Part shown: positions 9,001 to 15,485 of the stretch, one piece after another
How positions within the stretch are numbered: the stretch's first letter is position 1
Layout of the letters: each line of letters opens with the position of its first letter
Origin: Proteobacteria bacterium HN_bin10
GTDB taxonomy: Bacteria; Pseudomonadota; Alphaproteobacteria; Caulobacterales; Aquidulcibacteraceae
DNA: 22,108 bases
Assembly (NCBI GenBank): GCA_002083515.1
Contig: LWDN01000052.1
Span: 58,799 to 80,906, forward strand
Reading direction: 5' to 3'
Notes under the pieces: model-generated
Database searches by the model: none
Told to the model about the DNA's origin: nothing
The model's input: the letters and a program-made list of their open reading frames with translations, nothing else
Position numbers and translations under genes: made by a program

Positions 9001-9192
9001 GAGAACCCGGGCGGCGGCCAGGACTTGCTCGATGTCACCGCGCTGGGCGTGACGGCGGCCAACTTCGCGACATCGGTGGCGATTGCGCAGGTCGGCGCGA
9101 ACGTCGTGGTTACCATTAACGGGCAGACCATCACGCTGCTCGGCGAGGTCGTGGCCAACATCACCGCCGCGGACTTCATCGTCGGCCCGTGA
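3055..9192 (+). CDS. giant secreted heme peroxidase with RTX calcium-binding repeats
   Basis: This 2045-residue type I secretion substrate should oxidise organic or halide substrates with peroxide outside the cell. ATG 3055 was chosen because GGGGGAG lies six bases upstream; an in-frame ATG at 3025 lacks this. There is no N-terminal signal peptide. The animal-type peroxidase domain covers about 20-840. The distal motif GQFFDH has Q169, D172 and H173; GDGRGNEN has R454 and E457; YRFGHS gives the probable proximal H575. These match the heme-pocket residues of myeloperoxidase-type enzymes. RTX nonapeptides (GGxGxDxUx) lie at about 925-1045, 1605-1700, 1790-1835 and 1895-1967, with a short patch near 1230-1250. 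Two Ig-like modules lie at about 1383-1501 and 1502-1601. The C-terminus, an RTX cap followed by a hydrophobic, T/A-rich tail ending FIVGP, is typical of ABC-exported proteins. The dedicated exporter follows directly. Confidence 0.93.
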   Translation: MVQLFRTDLQFILDQILLAESGGLPPTAFHPWGLRTVSGVNNHIIPGQETWGSADQNFPRLLTPVWRSAGNVTLPGLPGQALGSPTSYLQTSGFVFDPQIRLISNLIVDQTANNPAAVEANGGAPAVVSPGLDGIFGTGDDRDVFFIPNVAPDEGLSAPFNSWFTLFGQFFDHGLDLVNKGGSGTVFMPLLPDDPLYDFGADGIVSADDGTGADGIQGTSDDSPNFMTLTRATNGRGPDGVLGTADDIREHNNQTTPFVDQNQTYTSHPSHQVFLREYALNGAGDAVSTGRFLDGSHGGLATWLDVKNQARDFLGVLLSDHDVHNIPLVLTDLYGRFIPGANGFAQIGVRVGNGADGIANTADDVIVFVEGVAGGLDINDAAAVTTALIAAGSAITTGTVVRINHAFLDDIAHGANPRTGQIGDADSLVGNNDGLANTFDDELLDAHFITGDGRGNENIGLTAVHTIFHAEHNRLVGAIQDEVSAILAADGASAFVQGWVLPGANLADGIQADEWNGERLFQAARVFTEMQYQHLVFEEFARKIQPSIDIFINIDMTLNPAIFAEFAHVVYRFGHSMLTETVDRFDADFSLVNSDDPLVDDAQQIGLIAAFLNPLEFVASGADADDATAAIVRGMTRQSGNAIDEFITEALRNNLVGLPLDLASLNLARGRDTGVPGLNEARRQFYAMTGDSKLTPYTSWIDFAQNVKHPASVINFIAAYGTHALITAETTMEGRRAAAMAIVTGLDQTWSGGTILAPTDALDFLNATGAYAGGSLGGLEAVDLWIGGLAELAPAFGGMLGSTFAFVFETQMELLQNGDRFYYLARFSGLNFLSELEGNSFASLIMRNTDLRHLPGDIFATPDWTLEVDQSTQFTGLGVDNRADPTWADEDLANNPFSLMVSRNNPATAGPDTNYLRYNGVGHVVLGGTDGDDILIAGIGDDTIWGDGGNDRIEGGNGADILNGGDGDDIITDLAFDDNIKGGDGNDVIHAGEGIDLVIGGRGNDFVNLGAGEGDEVFAGLGNDFITGDGTLTGLVGGFGDDWVESAFGIGGLTGDNADVDGAALNFAGEDVNGGHDVLIGGGAPNDFDSFGGDDIMVSGMGTDRLEGFIGFDWVSYQNNTQFGAVADMFVRVFGQPPLPGDPGATLDRFDMVEGLSGSQLSDVLRGDDRQVGAGLEPELNMDGHELNAEGIARIDGLGAFLGEAGAGVNGIVGDADDMFTGGNIIMGGGGSDILEGRGGNDVIDGDAYLTVAIGVDRNRDGDFLDANERVNGMREIQNEMLAGTLNPGQLGIIREINYSATADVDTAVYSGNRADYFIEGQDTLEGISDQNGDGFIQVLHFARDAQGVIVPGEAGIDGIDLLRNIERLQFSDLTLNLTETPNLGPVGAPTIDNQNPQEDVTLLTASAAGVTDPNNTFTGGAITGPISFTWQMLDGDTGLWEDIFVVGGANGNEGPVPAIGPTFTPGQDQAGAAIRVRMNYIDQNGVLETVFSAPTNPVIATNDAPVGALVISDPSPTQGDLLSANIAFTDPDGIHAAVFTFQWQTSVNGVNGWVDIVGATGQQFIPGAAEVGLFLRAVVTYTDDAGFNEIVSSAATDIVGTVITGTNGNNTLGGTAGADRLIGLAGADTLNGLGGGDVLDGGTGTDTLNGGAGNDTLLGGAQVDTLNGGDDADTLNGGTSNDIVNGDGGDDTFVYAFGDGADNMDGGAGTDTLNIDGTDGANTLDVVYNGSLVSVEGGTVASIERVNANLRLGVDTLTYAGTAAAFALTVNLSTGAATGFTSITGVENVIGGSGNDTLIGDAGANTLDGGDNGGADSITGGLGNDTMLGRGGDDNFFATAPASGTDGNDTINGGAGVDIYSLAATTNGAVIDLVAGTATSGQIGTDTLTGIEGVVGSAAADTITGNGATNILAGGGGDDVIDAGGGADTVFGGQGNDTINGGGGVDFIHGEAGNDTMTGGTGNDRFVFAGAFGNDIITDFDENPGGGQDLLDVTALGVTAANFATSVAIAQVGANVVVTINGQTITLLGEVVANITAADFIVGP
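5830..6186 (+). repeat. RTX (GGxGxDxUx) repeat block 1 of the exoprotein
   Basis: Tandem nonapeptides such as GGNGADILN and GGDGNDVIH form a calcium-binding beta-roll directly after the peroxidase domain. At the DNA level this gives GGCGGCxxCGGCxACGAC periodicity of about 27 bp, which reflects protein repetition and not a separate element. Confidence 0.85.
7858..8160 (+). repeat. RTX repeat block 2 of the exoprotein
   Basis: Nonapeptides such as GGAGNDTLL and GGTGTDTLN run without interruption after the second Ig-like module and end at DDTFVYAFGDG, a common RTX boundary motif. Smaller blocks recur near 8424-8560 and 8740-8960, separated by beta-rich spacers containing VxGSxxxDTxxG-type motifs. 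Confidence 0.85.
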
Positions 9193-9202
9193 TCTCAAGG
9201 AA

Positions 9203-9233
9203 GCGCGGCCGTTCCAATTTGGAACGGTCGCGC
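9203..9233. terminator. strong hairpin between exoprotein and exporter genes
   Basis: Arms 9203-9216 and 9220-9233 pair over 14 positions, including one G-U wobble, around a 3-base ATT loop. The hairpin starts 11 bp after the exoprotein stop and ends about 100 bp before the transporter start. There is no clean T-run after it. It probably acts as a partial terminator or mRNA 3'-end stabiliser, lowering exporter expression relative to cargo, as is common in RTX operons. Confidence 0.6.
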
Positions 9234-9330
9234 GTCCCAGGCGTGTTTCCTAGACATAGAGGAGAAACGCCTGTCGCCATGCGCGGGGATGCGCAACGGT
9301 GCCGTTCTCATCTCGCGAGGGTGATTGTCG

Positions 9331-11235
9331 GTGGCCGGGCTCAAGCTGAAATTTCCTCAATTGCCTAAGTTTGGCGCGCGCGCGCGCGAGCCAAAGCGAC
9401 CCAGCGAGCATGCGCTCGCTGCACTTGCCTGGGTGCGCGAACGAACCCGGAGCGTCCGCCGCAGAATCGACGGCTTCTTCGACGTTCCGTTCGAGTCCGT
9501 GGAGGGCTTCTCCGCCGCGCAGATGGTGAGCCGCGGGCCGCAGAGCCTGCGCACGCACGTGGCGCTCATCCTCACCTTCAGCGCCGCCATCAATCTGCTC
9601 TACCTGGCGCCTTCGCTCTACATGCTGCAGGTCTATGACCGCGTCATCCCGACCAGCGGCATCCTGACTCTGGTGCTGCTCAGTATTGTGCTCGTTGTCA
9701 GTTTGGCGGTGCTGGCCCTGCTGGACTCGATCCGCTCGCGCCTGCTGGCGCGTGCCGCCGTGCGCGTCGAGCGTGTCGCCGCCGATGCGGTGATCGAAGC
9801 CGGCATGCGCGCCCGCCGCGCCGGCGCACTCCCCGATGCAAGCCCGCGCGACCTCGACAATATCCGCGCCGCCATAACCAGCCCGGCCGCGACCGGGTTG
9901 CTCGATTTGCCCTGGACGCCGCTGTTCATCTTCGTCTGTTTCGTCATCCATTTTTGGCTTGGCGTCATGGCGATCGCCGGCGCCGTTCTGATCCTTGTGC
10001 TGGCTCTGGCGAACGAGCGCCGCAGCCGGGATTCGATCTGGCGCCTATCGAACTTGGCGACCCGGTTCTACACCGCGAGCGAAACCGACCTCTCGTCCGC
10101 CGAGACCATCCACGCCTTGGGCGCCAACAAACGCTTCCGCGATCGCCGTGCGCGGTCTCGGTCCGAATTTGTCGGTGCGCAGACCGAAGTGGCGATGGCA
10201 GGCGCGGGTTATTCGGCCGCAACCAAGGCGGTGCGGATGCTGCTGCAATCGGCGGCGCTCGGGCTGGGCGCCTATCTGGCGGTCGAGCGGCAGATTTCGC
10301 CCGGCGCCATCATCGCCGCCACCATCCTGACCGCGCGCGCCTTTGCGCCGGTCGAGCAGATCGTGGGCGGATGGCGCCAAATCGGCTTGGGCTACACATC
10401 GTATCTGGCGCTGCGCAAGCTGTTCACGGGCGCGGCCGGCGAGGTTGAGCGCACGCCGCTGCCGGAGCCCACGGGCAAGCTCGATGTCGAGCAGGTGACG
10501 GCCACCGCTCCCGACGGTCGCACGGTTGCGCTCAGCCAGGCGAGTTTCTCGGTCAATCCCGGCGATGTCGTGGGCGTCATCGGGCCGAGCGGCGCCGGCA
10601 AGACGACGCTGGCGCGCGTACTGGCGAACGCCGCGATGCCGAGAGCAGGCGCTGTGCGCCTGGACGGCGCGCGGTACTCGGATTGGGATGACGAGGCGCT
10701 GGCGCGCAACATTGGCTATCTGCCGCAACGTATCGAACTGTTTGACGGCACCATCGCCGACAACATCGCTTCGTTTGCTCCGAAGACCGCCGAGACCGCC
10801 GAAGCCATCGGCCGCAAGGTAGTGGCGGCGGCGACGCAAGCGGGCGCACATGAAATGATTCTGCGCCTCCCGCGCGGTTACGAGACTGAGCTCGGGCCCG
10901 CCGGCGCGGGCATATCGCCCGGGCAAGCCCAGCGCATCGCGCTGGCGCGCGCGCTCTTTGACGAGCCGTGCCTGGTTGTGCTCGACGAACCGAACTCGCA
11001 CTTGGATCAAGAAGGGGAAGCGGCGTTGGCGTCGGCGATCCAGGCTGTGCGAGCGCGGCGCGGCGTCGCTATCGTCATCGCGCATCGCGCCGGCATCATC
11101 GGCATCGTCGATAAGATCTTGGTCATGCGCGACGGCCGCGTCGTCGAATACGGGCCGCGTCAAGCTGTGCTCGCCAAGCTGCAGGCCGCCGCGCCCGCGC
11201 CCACGCCAGTGCCTGTCGGAGGTTCACGTCAATGA
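9331..11235 (+). CDS. type I secretion ABC transporter, permease/ATPase, PrtD family
   Basis: This inner-membrane ABC exporter half-molecule (634 residues; functions as a dimer) powers export of the upstream RTX protein through a continuous tunnel. The first 70 or so residues are a basic, soluble extension. Membrane helices follow from about 78 to 98 and 111 to 131, with more near 195-230 and 300-335. The motif YMLQVYDRV, characteristic of PrtD/AprD/HasD transporters, is at about 97-105. The ATPase domain has Walker A GPSGAGKTT (K424), signature ISPGQ (528-532), Walker B VVLDEP (D552, E553) and the H-loop H585. There is no C39 peptidase-like domain. GTG 9331 lies six bases after an AGGGTGA ribosome-binding site; TTG at 9325 is an alternative. 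The stop overlaps the next start as ATGA. Confidence 0.93.
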   Translation: MAGLKLKFPQLPKFGARAREPKRPSEHALAALAWVRERTRSVRRRIDGFFDVPFESVEGFSAAQMVSRGPQSLRTHVALILTFSAAINLLYLAPSLYMLQVYDRVIPTSGILTLVLLSIVLVVSLAVLALLDSIRSRLLARAAVRVERVAADAVIEAGMRARRAGALPDASPRDLDNIRAAITSPAATGLLDLPWTPLFIFVCFVIHFWLGVMAIAGAVLILVLALANERRSRDSIWRLSNLATRFYTASETDLSSAETIHALGANKRFRDRRARSRSEFVGAQTEVAMAGAGYSAATKAVRMLLQSAALGLGAYLAVERQISPGAIIAATILTARAFAPVEQIVGGWRQIGLGYTSYLALRKLFTGAAGEVERTPLPEPTGKLDVEQVTATAPDGRTVALSQASFSVNPGDVVGVIGPSGAGKTTLARVLANAAMPRAGAVRLDGARYSDWDDEALARNIGYLPQRIELFDGTIADNIASFAPKTAETAEAIGRKVVAAATQAGAHEMILRLPRGYETELGPAGAGISPGQAQRIALARALFDEPCLVVLDEPNSHLDQEGEAALASAIQAVRARRGVAIVIAHRAGIIGIVDKILVMRDGRVVEYGPRQAVLAKLQAAAPAPTPVPVGGSRQ

Positions 11236-12581
11236 AAATGGAACCGCCGCCGACTGACTATGAAGAGGTGCTGAACGACAATCCCTGGCGCGAAGGGCGT
11301 TTGGGCGTGGTCGTGCTGGCGCTGTTCTTTGGCGTTTTTGGATTGTGGGCCGCGTTTGCGCCGCTGGATGCCGGTGTTGTCGCCGTGGGGGAGGTCATCG
11401 TCTCTGGCAACCGCCAAGTGGTGCAGCACCGCGAAGGCGGCGTCATTTCGCACATCGCCGTGCGCGAAGGCGATCATGTCGCCGCCAATCAGGTGCTGAT
11501 TGAGCTCTCCGCTGTGGAATTGACGGCGCAGGAGCGGGCGCTCGCCGGACAGGTGATCGAACTGGAAGCTTCGCGCGAGCGGCTGATCGCAGAGGGCGCG
11601 CGCCGGCAACAAGTGACGAGGCCGGCAAGCTGGGACGCCTTGCCGCCGGAATATGTCGAACTAGCGGATTCGGTGTTGGCCCGTCAGCAGGACGAATTGG
11701 AAGCGCGGCGTTCGGCGGTCTGGGCCCAGACCGGCGTGCAAGGACAGCGGCAGTCGCAGCTCAGCGCCCGTATCGCGGGTTACGAGCAGCAGGTCGCGGC
11801 GATCGACGCGCAGAACGCGTTGATCACCGAGGAACTGAATGGACTGCGCACTCTGGCCAGCGAGGGCTTTGCGGCGGAAACGCGGGTTCGCAGCATCGAG
11901 CGCGCGCAAGCCGAACTTGCAGGCCGCCGGGCGGAACTGCTCGGCCTGATCGCGCAATCGCGGGAAGGCATCGGCGAAGCCCGCATGCAATCGATGTCGA
12001 TTCGTGAAGATCGCGCCCAGCTGATTGCGCAGGAATTGCGGGTGACGGACACGCAATTGGCGGAGCTGATCCCGCGCTTGCATGCGGTGCGCACGCAATT
12101 GGAAGCGTCGCGCGTGCGGGCGCCGGCTGCCGGTGTAGTGGTGGGCCTCTCCTTCTTCAATGAAGGGGCGGTGGTCGGGCCGGGCGAGCGCATTCTGGAG
12201 ATCGTGCCCGACGAGCAAGACATGATCATGCGCGTGCGTATTCGGCCGATGGACGCCGATAACGTGGCCGTCGGCCAACAAGTCAACGTACGGATGGCGG
12301 CGTTCGAGGGTCGGCAGATGCCCTACATCCGCGGTGTCGTCAGCCGGGTTTCAGCGGATCGCTTCGAGGATGAGCGCAGCGGCGCGCACTACTTTGTGAC
12401 CGAGGTGCGGGCGCCAAGCGCCGAGTTGCAGCGTATCAAGGAGGCCATGGGCGGGCGCGATCTGCGCCTCTCGCCGGGTCTTCCTGTCGAAGTTGTCATC
12501 CCGCTGCGCAAGCGCACCGCGCTTCAGTACCTGCTAGAACCGCTGAGCCAGGTGGTCTGGCGTTCATTCAGAGAGAACTGA
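11232..12581 (+). CDS. type I secretion periplasmic adaptor (HlyD/PrtE family)
   Basis: This membrane-fusion protein of 449 residues bridges the ABC transporter and the outer-membrane channel. A short cytoplasmic N-terminus precedes one membrane helix (about 24-43). A lipoyl-like half-motif follows (GEVIVSGNRQVVQHREGG, about 53-70), then a long alpha-helical coiled-coil hairpin rich in A, E, Q and R (about 97-290). The second lipoyl half follows (VRAPAAGVV, near 296-304), then a beta-barrel region ending in LRKRTALQYLLEPL, the usual C-terminal signature of PrtE/AprE adaptors. It overlaps the transporter gene by 4 bp and is followed 2 bp later by the TolC-like gene, so all three are one translationally coupled exporter unit. 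Confidence 0.92.
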   Translation: MKMEPPPTDYEEVLNDNPWREGRLGVVVLALFFGVFGLWAAFAPLDAGVVAVGEVIVSGNRQVVQHREGGVISHIAVREGDHVAANQVLIELSAVELTAQERALAGQVIELEASRERLIAEGARRQQVTRPASWDALPPEYVELADSVLARQQDELEARRSAVWAQTGVQGQRQSQLSARIAGYEQQVAAIDAQNALITEELNGLRTLASEGFAAETRVRSIERAQAELAGRRAELLGLIAQSREGIGEARMQSMSIREDRAQLIAQELRVTDTQLAELIPRLHAVRTQLEASRVRAPAAGVVVGLSFFNEGAVVGPGERILEIVPDEQDMIMRVRIRPMDADNVAVGQQVNVRMAAFEGRQMPYIRGVVSRVSADRFEDERSGAHYFVTEVRAPSAELQRIKEAMGGRDLRLSPGLPVEVVIPLRKRTALQYLLEPLSQVVWRSFREN

Positions 12582-12583
12582 CA

Positions 12584-14269
12584 ATGCAACGGTTTGGTGT
12601 TGTCCTATCGGCGCTCACAGCGGCCGCAGTTGCGCCGTCGGCTTGGGCGCAAACCGACGCCGAAGGATCGATCTTTCAATCCGAGGCGATCGCGGCGGTC
12701 TCGACCAACCCGGCTCTTGCGGCTGAGCGCTCGCGCGTGCGCGCCGTACGGCAGGCGATGCCGCAAGCCTGGGCGGAACTGCTGCCGCAAGTCTCGGTCG
12801 ACGCGACCGCCATCGATCAGGATAGCACCGAGGAAGGGTTCGCGTTCACGGTGCGCGAGCAGCCGGAGTATTGGATCGCCTCCGTGCGCTCGTCGACCTT
12901 GTTGTTCGGCTCCGGGCGTGTGCTGGCGTCGACGCGGCAGGCGCGCGCCCAGATTGCTTCGGCGGTGGCGCTCTATCAGGATGCGGTGCAGAGCTTGGCG
13001 CTGGAGTTTACACAGGCCTACACGCAAACGATCTTCGCGCGCGCCGCGCTTGAGGCTCAGCAGGAGTCGCTCGCAAACCTCGAAGAACAAGTTCGATTTG
13101 CGCGGGCAAACCAGCGCGAGGGCTTCCTGACCCGCACCGATGTGGCCCAAGCCGAAGCCCGCGTTGCGCTGGCGCGTGCGGATCTGGCGCGGGCGCGCGG
13201 ACGCGTCGTGGAAGCCGCCGAATTGTACGCACGGATCGCAGGGCACGCGCCCGGCAATTTGAGCGCGCCGCCCGCGCTTGAAGGACTTCCAGCCAATCTC
13301 GATGATGCCGTCACTTACGCCGAAAACGAGCATCCGGCCTTGGTTGCGGCGGTTGCCGACGTCGCCGCCGCGAACGCGGCCGTCGATCTGGCGGCCTCGA
13401 ACGGGCGCATGCGGCTGTTTTTGGAATCCACCAATTCGACCTTCGACGCCATCGGAGACAACGAGGACTTCACTCAGGAGTTCGAGAGCAACGTATCGGT
13501 GCGCGCCTCCATGCAATTGTTTTCCGGCGGGGCCAACCGCGCGCGCACCCGGCAGCAATCCTATGTGCGCGATGCCGCGCGCCACACGCTAGTGGATACG
13601 CAGCGGCGCGTTCGCCAACAGGTCAACGTCGCCTGGTCTGACCTGGATTCGGCGCGTTCGCGGCTCGATGCATCGCGCACGCGCTTGGAGGCGGCGGAGC
13701 TTGCCAGCCGCGGCACGCGCCGCGAACAGCAATTCGGTCAGCGTTCGATGATTGATGTGCTCAACCAAGAGCAAGAACGGCTGAGCGCGCGCGTGGCGCT
13801 GGCCGAAGCCGAGCGTGACGTGGCGATCGCCGAGCGCAGGCTGGCGTCTTCCGTTGGCATCATCGCGCCGCTGCTCGGCATCGAGCGAGCCGCCAATCCG
13901 CGCCGCGAACCGAGGCCAGGCCCGCCCGTCGTCGAAGACGATCAATGGTCCGATCACGTGCCCGTCGCGCCAACGAACCGCCCGCGGCCAACCCGGCCGG
14001 TGGTGATGGAGGACGACGAAGGGTTCCCGATCCGAACCAATCCTAGCGCAAGCCACGAGCACACTTCGGCAGCGCCAGTTGTTGAGGAACCTGCCGCCAC
14101 GCCCACGTCACAGACGGCTGCGAGCGCACCCGTCGCAATCGAGACCCCGGAACCGGCGCCGGCGCCGCCCGTCGAGGAGCAAGCCTCGACCGCCGCTCAA
14201 CCCGCCGCTGCACCGCGGCGCGAACGCAGGCGCGCATCGCCGGCCGCAGACAACGACGATTGGTGGTGA
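12584..14269 (+). CDS. TolC-family outer-membrane channel with a long disordered C-terminal tail
   Basis: This 561-residue outer-membrane component forms the exit duct of the type I system. A Sec signal peptide (residues 1-22) ends in WAQ, with cleavage likely after AWA. The two duplicated OEP halves, each with long helices and beta-strands, run to about residue 430. Repeat landmarks are RVRAVRQAMPQAWAELLPQV in the first half and the FGQRSMIDVLNQEQERL motif near 386-402. After the conserved fold comes a tail of about 130 residues rich in P, A, E and T, with three acidic-aromatic patches (EDDQW, EDDEGF and the terminal NDDWW). Such a tail would project into the periplasm; its role is unknown. 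The gene starts 2 bp after the adaptor stop. Confidence 0.9.
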   Translation: MQRFGVVLSALTAAAVAPSAWAQTDAEGSIFQSEAIAAVSTNPALAAERSRVRAVRQAMPQAWAELLPQVSVDATAIDQDSTEEGFAFTVREQPEYWIASVRSSTLLFGSGRVLASTRQARAQIASAVALYQDAVQSLALEFTQAYTQTIFARAALEAQQESLANLEEQVRFARANQREGFLTRTDVAQAEARVALARADLARARGRVVEAAELYARIAGHAPGNLSAPPALEGLPANLDDAVTYAENEHPALVAAVADVAAANAAVDLAASNGRMRLFLESTNSTFDAIGDNEDFTQEFESNVSVRASMQLFSGGANRARTRQQSYVRDAARHTLVDTQRRVRQQVNVAWSDLDSARSRLDASRTRLEAAELASRGTRREQQFGQRSMIDVLNQEQERLSARVALAEAERDVAIAERRLASSVGIIAPLLGIERAANPRREPRPGPPVVEDDQWSDHVPVAPTNRPRPTRPVVMEDDEGFPIRTNPSASHEHTSAAPVVEEPAATPTSQTAASAPVAIETPEPAPAPPVEEQASTAAQPAAAPRRERRRASPAADNDDWW

Positions 14270-14273
14270 GGTC

Positions 14274-14837
14274 GTGCAGAGCCGGCGAGCGTTTCTGATC
14301 GCGGGCAGTGCGGCTCTTGCGGGCTGCGGTTTCGAGACCCCAGGACCGTTTGCCAATGTTGGTCGAGACATCGACGATGTTGCGCTCACGAGTTCGGCTG
14401 GCGAGAGTGTGCGTTGGCGCGATCTCTCAGGCGGGCCGCGCGCGGTGTTCTTCGGCTTTACGCATTGCCCGGTGATTTGTCCGGTCACCGTCTATGAACT
14501 GACGGCGGCGATGGAGCGGACTGGCGCCTCGGCGCTTCGCATTCACTTCATCACCGTCGATCCGGAACGCGATACACCGGAACGCATGCGCGAGTATTTC
14601 TCCGGGTTTGGACCAAGCGTGACCGGCTTCACCGGCGAGGCCGACGCGCTGCGCCGGGTCTGGGATGCATTCGAGATCACCGCAACGCGCACCGCTTTGG
14701 ACAATGGCGGCTACACTATCGATCACACCGCAACTGTGTTTCTGTTGAGTGGCGCAGGCCGCGTGCAAGACGTGGTCGCTTACGGCGCCGAGCCTGAAGT
14801 CTTGGATCAGAGAGTGCGAGCGTTGGTCAGCCGCTGA
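14274..14837 (+). CDS. Sco1/SenC-family copper-binding thioredoxin-fold lipoprotein
   Basis: Sco proteins deliver copper to the CuA site of cytochrome c oxidase or act as periplasmic thiol reductants. This one has 187 residues, the usual bacterial size. GTG 14274 gives a lipoprotein leader with a twin-arginine pair (SRRAFLIAG) and a lipobox LAGC with C18. The signature HCPVICP supplies C65 and C69, and H151 lies in the IDHTA motif, completing the copper-ligand set. Strand VFFGFTH and VDPERDTPERM are also typical of the family. It begins 4 bp after the TolC-like stop, so it is probably the last gene of the secretion operon. That placement is unusual, because sco genes more often sit beside oxidase or copper genes. 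The 3' end overlaps the convergent small gene by 11 bp. Confidence 0.92.
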   Translation: MQSRRAFLIAGSAALAGCGFETPGPFANVGRDIDDVALTSSAGESVRWRDLSGGPRAVFFGFTHCPVICPVTVYELTAAMERTGASALRIHFITVDPERDTPERMREYFSGFGPSVTGFTGEADALRRVWDAFEITATRTALDNGGYTIDHTATVFLLSGAGRVQDVVAYGAEPEVLDQRVRALVSR

Positions 14838-15015
14838 TTGCGGCGGCGACTTGCGCGCCGGCCCAGATGATGCCGCCCCACAGGATCAAAGCGACGACAA
14901 ACGCCATCAGCACGCCAAAGGCTTTGCCGCGCAGGGATGTTGGGTGGCGATCGCGCGCAAGTTCCACCCGCCGTGCGTCGGCCTGATAGAGGCGCGCCTG
15001 GTTCTGCCGGGCCAA
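14827..15015 (-). CDS. small single-span membrane protein, function unknown
   Basis: I do not recognise a family. The 62-residue product has a charged N-terminal half (about 1-31) and one strong membrane helix near 33-55 (FGVLMAFVVALILWGGIIWAG). The start is a TTG with GAGGATGA upstream at good spacing. No ATG is in frame. It lies 65 bp after the gspI stop on the same strand and could be the last gene of the gspE-F-O-I operon. It converges on and overlaps the sco gene by 11 bp. The codon pattern and clear transmembrane profile support a real gene, but homologues would be needed to confirm it. Confidence 0.55.
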   Translation of the reverse strand: MARQNQARLYQADARRVELARDRHPTSLRGKAFGVLMAFVVALILWGGIIWAGAQVAAAISG

Positions 15016-15080
15016 GAAATCATCCTCGCATGTAACCGGGGGCTCAAACCCGGATCGTTAACTACGGATGAGGAAGAGCT

Positions 15081-15485
15081 TTATTCCGGGCGGGACATGG
15101 CATCGGCCAGCGGCCGCCAACCGGTGATCTCCACAGCGAAGCTGCTGATCTCGTTGTTGCGGCGCACTTCGGCGTCGATCCGAAAGAGTTGTAGCTCGAA
15201 GCCCGCAGGATTGACGCTGCGCCGCACCGACGAAATCGGGCTGGCGCGCCAGGTCAGCGTAGTTTGCGCATCCAGTTGAAACGCGCCGCTCGGCGCCTGC
15301 ATTGGATTGATGTCTCGCAGAAGCGAAATGGCGTTGTGCACTGCAGAAGATTCCGCTTGCGCCGCTTCGAGCCGCGCGTGCCCGCGCGCCAGCTCCCCCA
15401 GCAGCGTGCCGATCGGAACCAAAGCGATGGCCACGATCGCCACGGCGGCGATCACCTCGATGGTGCTGAAGCCGCGCTGGCTCAT
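15081..15485 (-). CDS. gspI: type II secretion minor pseudopilin GspI
   Basis: This 134-residue minor pseudopilin belongs to the tip complex of the type II secretion pseudopilus. A very short leader (MSQRG) precedes the prepilin-peptidase site G5/F6, with glutamate at +5 (E10) and a hydrophobic helix to about residue 30. The rest is a compact alpha/beta domain with the conserved pattern AESSAVHNAISLLRDIN. GspI assignment rests on length, on the GFSTIEVIAAVAIVAIA helix and on its place beside other gsp genes; GspH is a possible alternative. The start overlaps the stop of the prepilin peptidase gene as ATGA, so the substrate and its processing enzyme are translationally coupled. Confidence 0.8.
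   Translation of the reverse strand: MSQRGFSTIEVIAAVAIVAIALVPIGTLLGELARGHARLEAAQAESSAVHNAISLLRDINPMQAPSGAFQLDAQTTLTWRASPISSVRRSVNPAGFELQLFRIDAEVRRNNEISSFAVEITGWRPLADAMSRPE

Noticed and set aside
6985..9198. Very long open frame (737 codons) antisense to the RTX half of the exoprotein
   Set aside because: RTX codons of the GGC/GAC/AAC type read in reverse as GCC/GTC/GTT and produce no stops, so long antisense frames are expected. The product is V/A/R/D-rich low complexity with no domain.
10909..10926. ABC signature ISPGQ instead of LSGGQ
   Set aside because: SPGQ variants occur in functional PrtD-like exporters and all other ATPase motifs are intact, so it is not evidence of inactivity.
15036..15053. 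CCGGG/CCCGG stem between gspI and the small membrane gene as a terminator
   Set aside because: Only 5 bp of stem with an 8-base loop and no T-run on either strand; more likely a chance structure.
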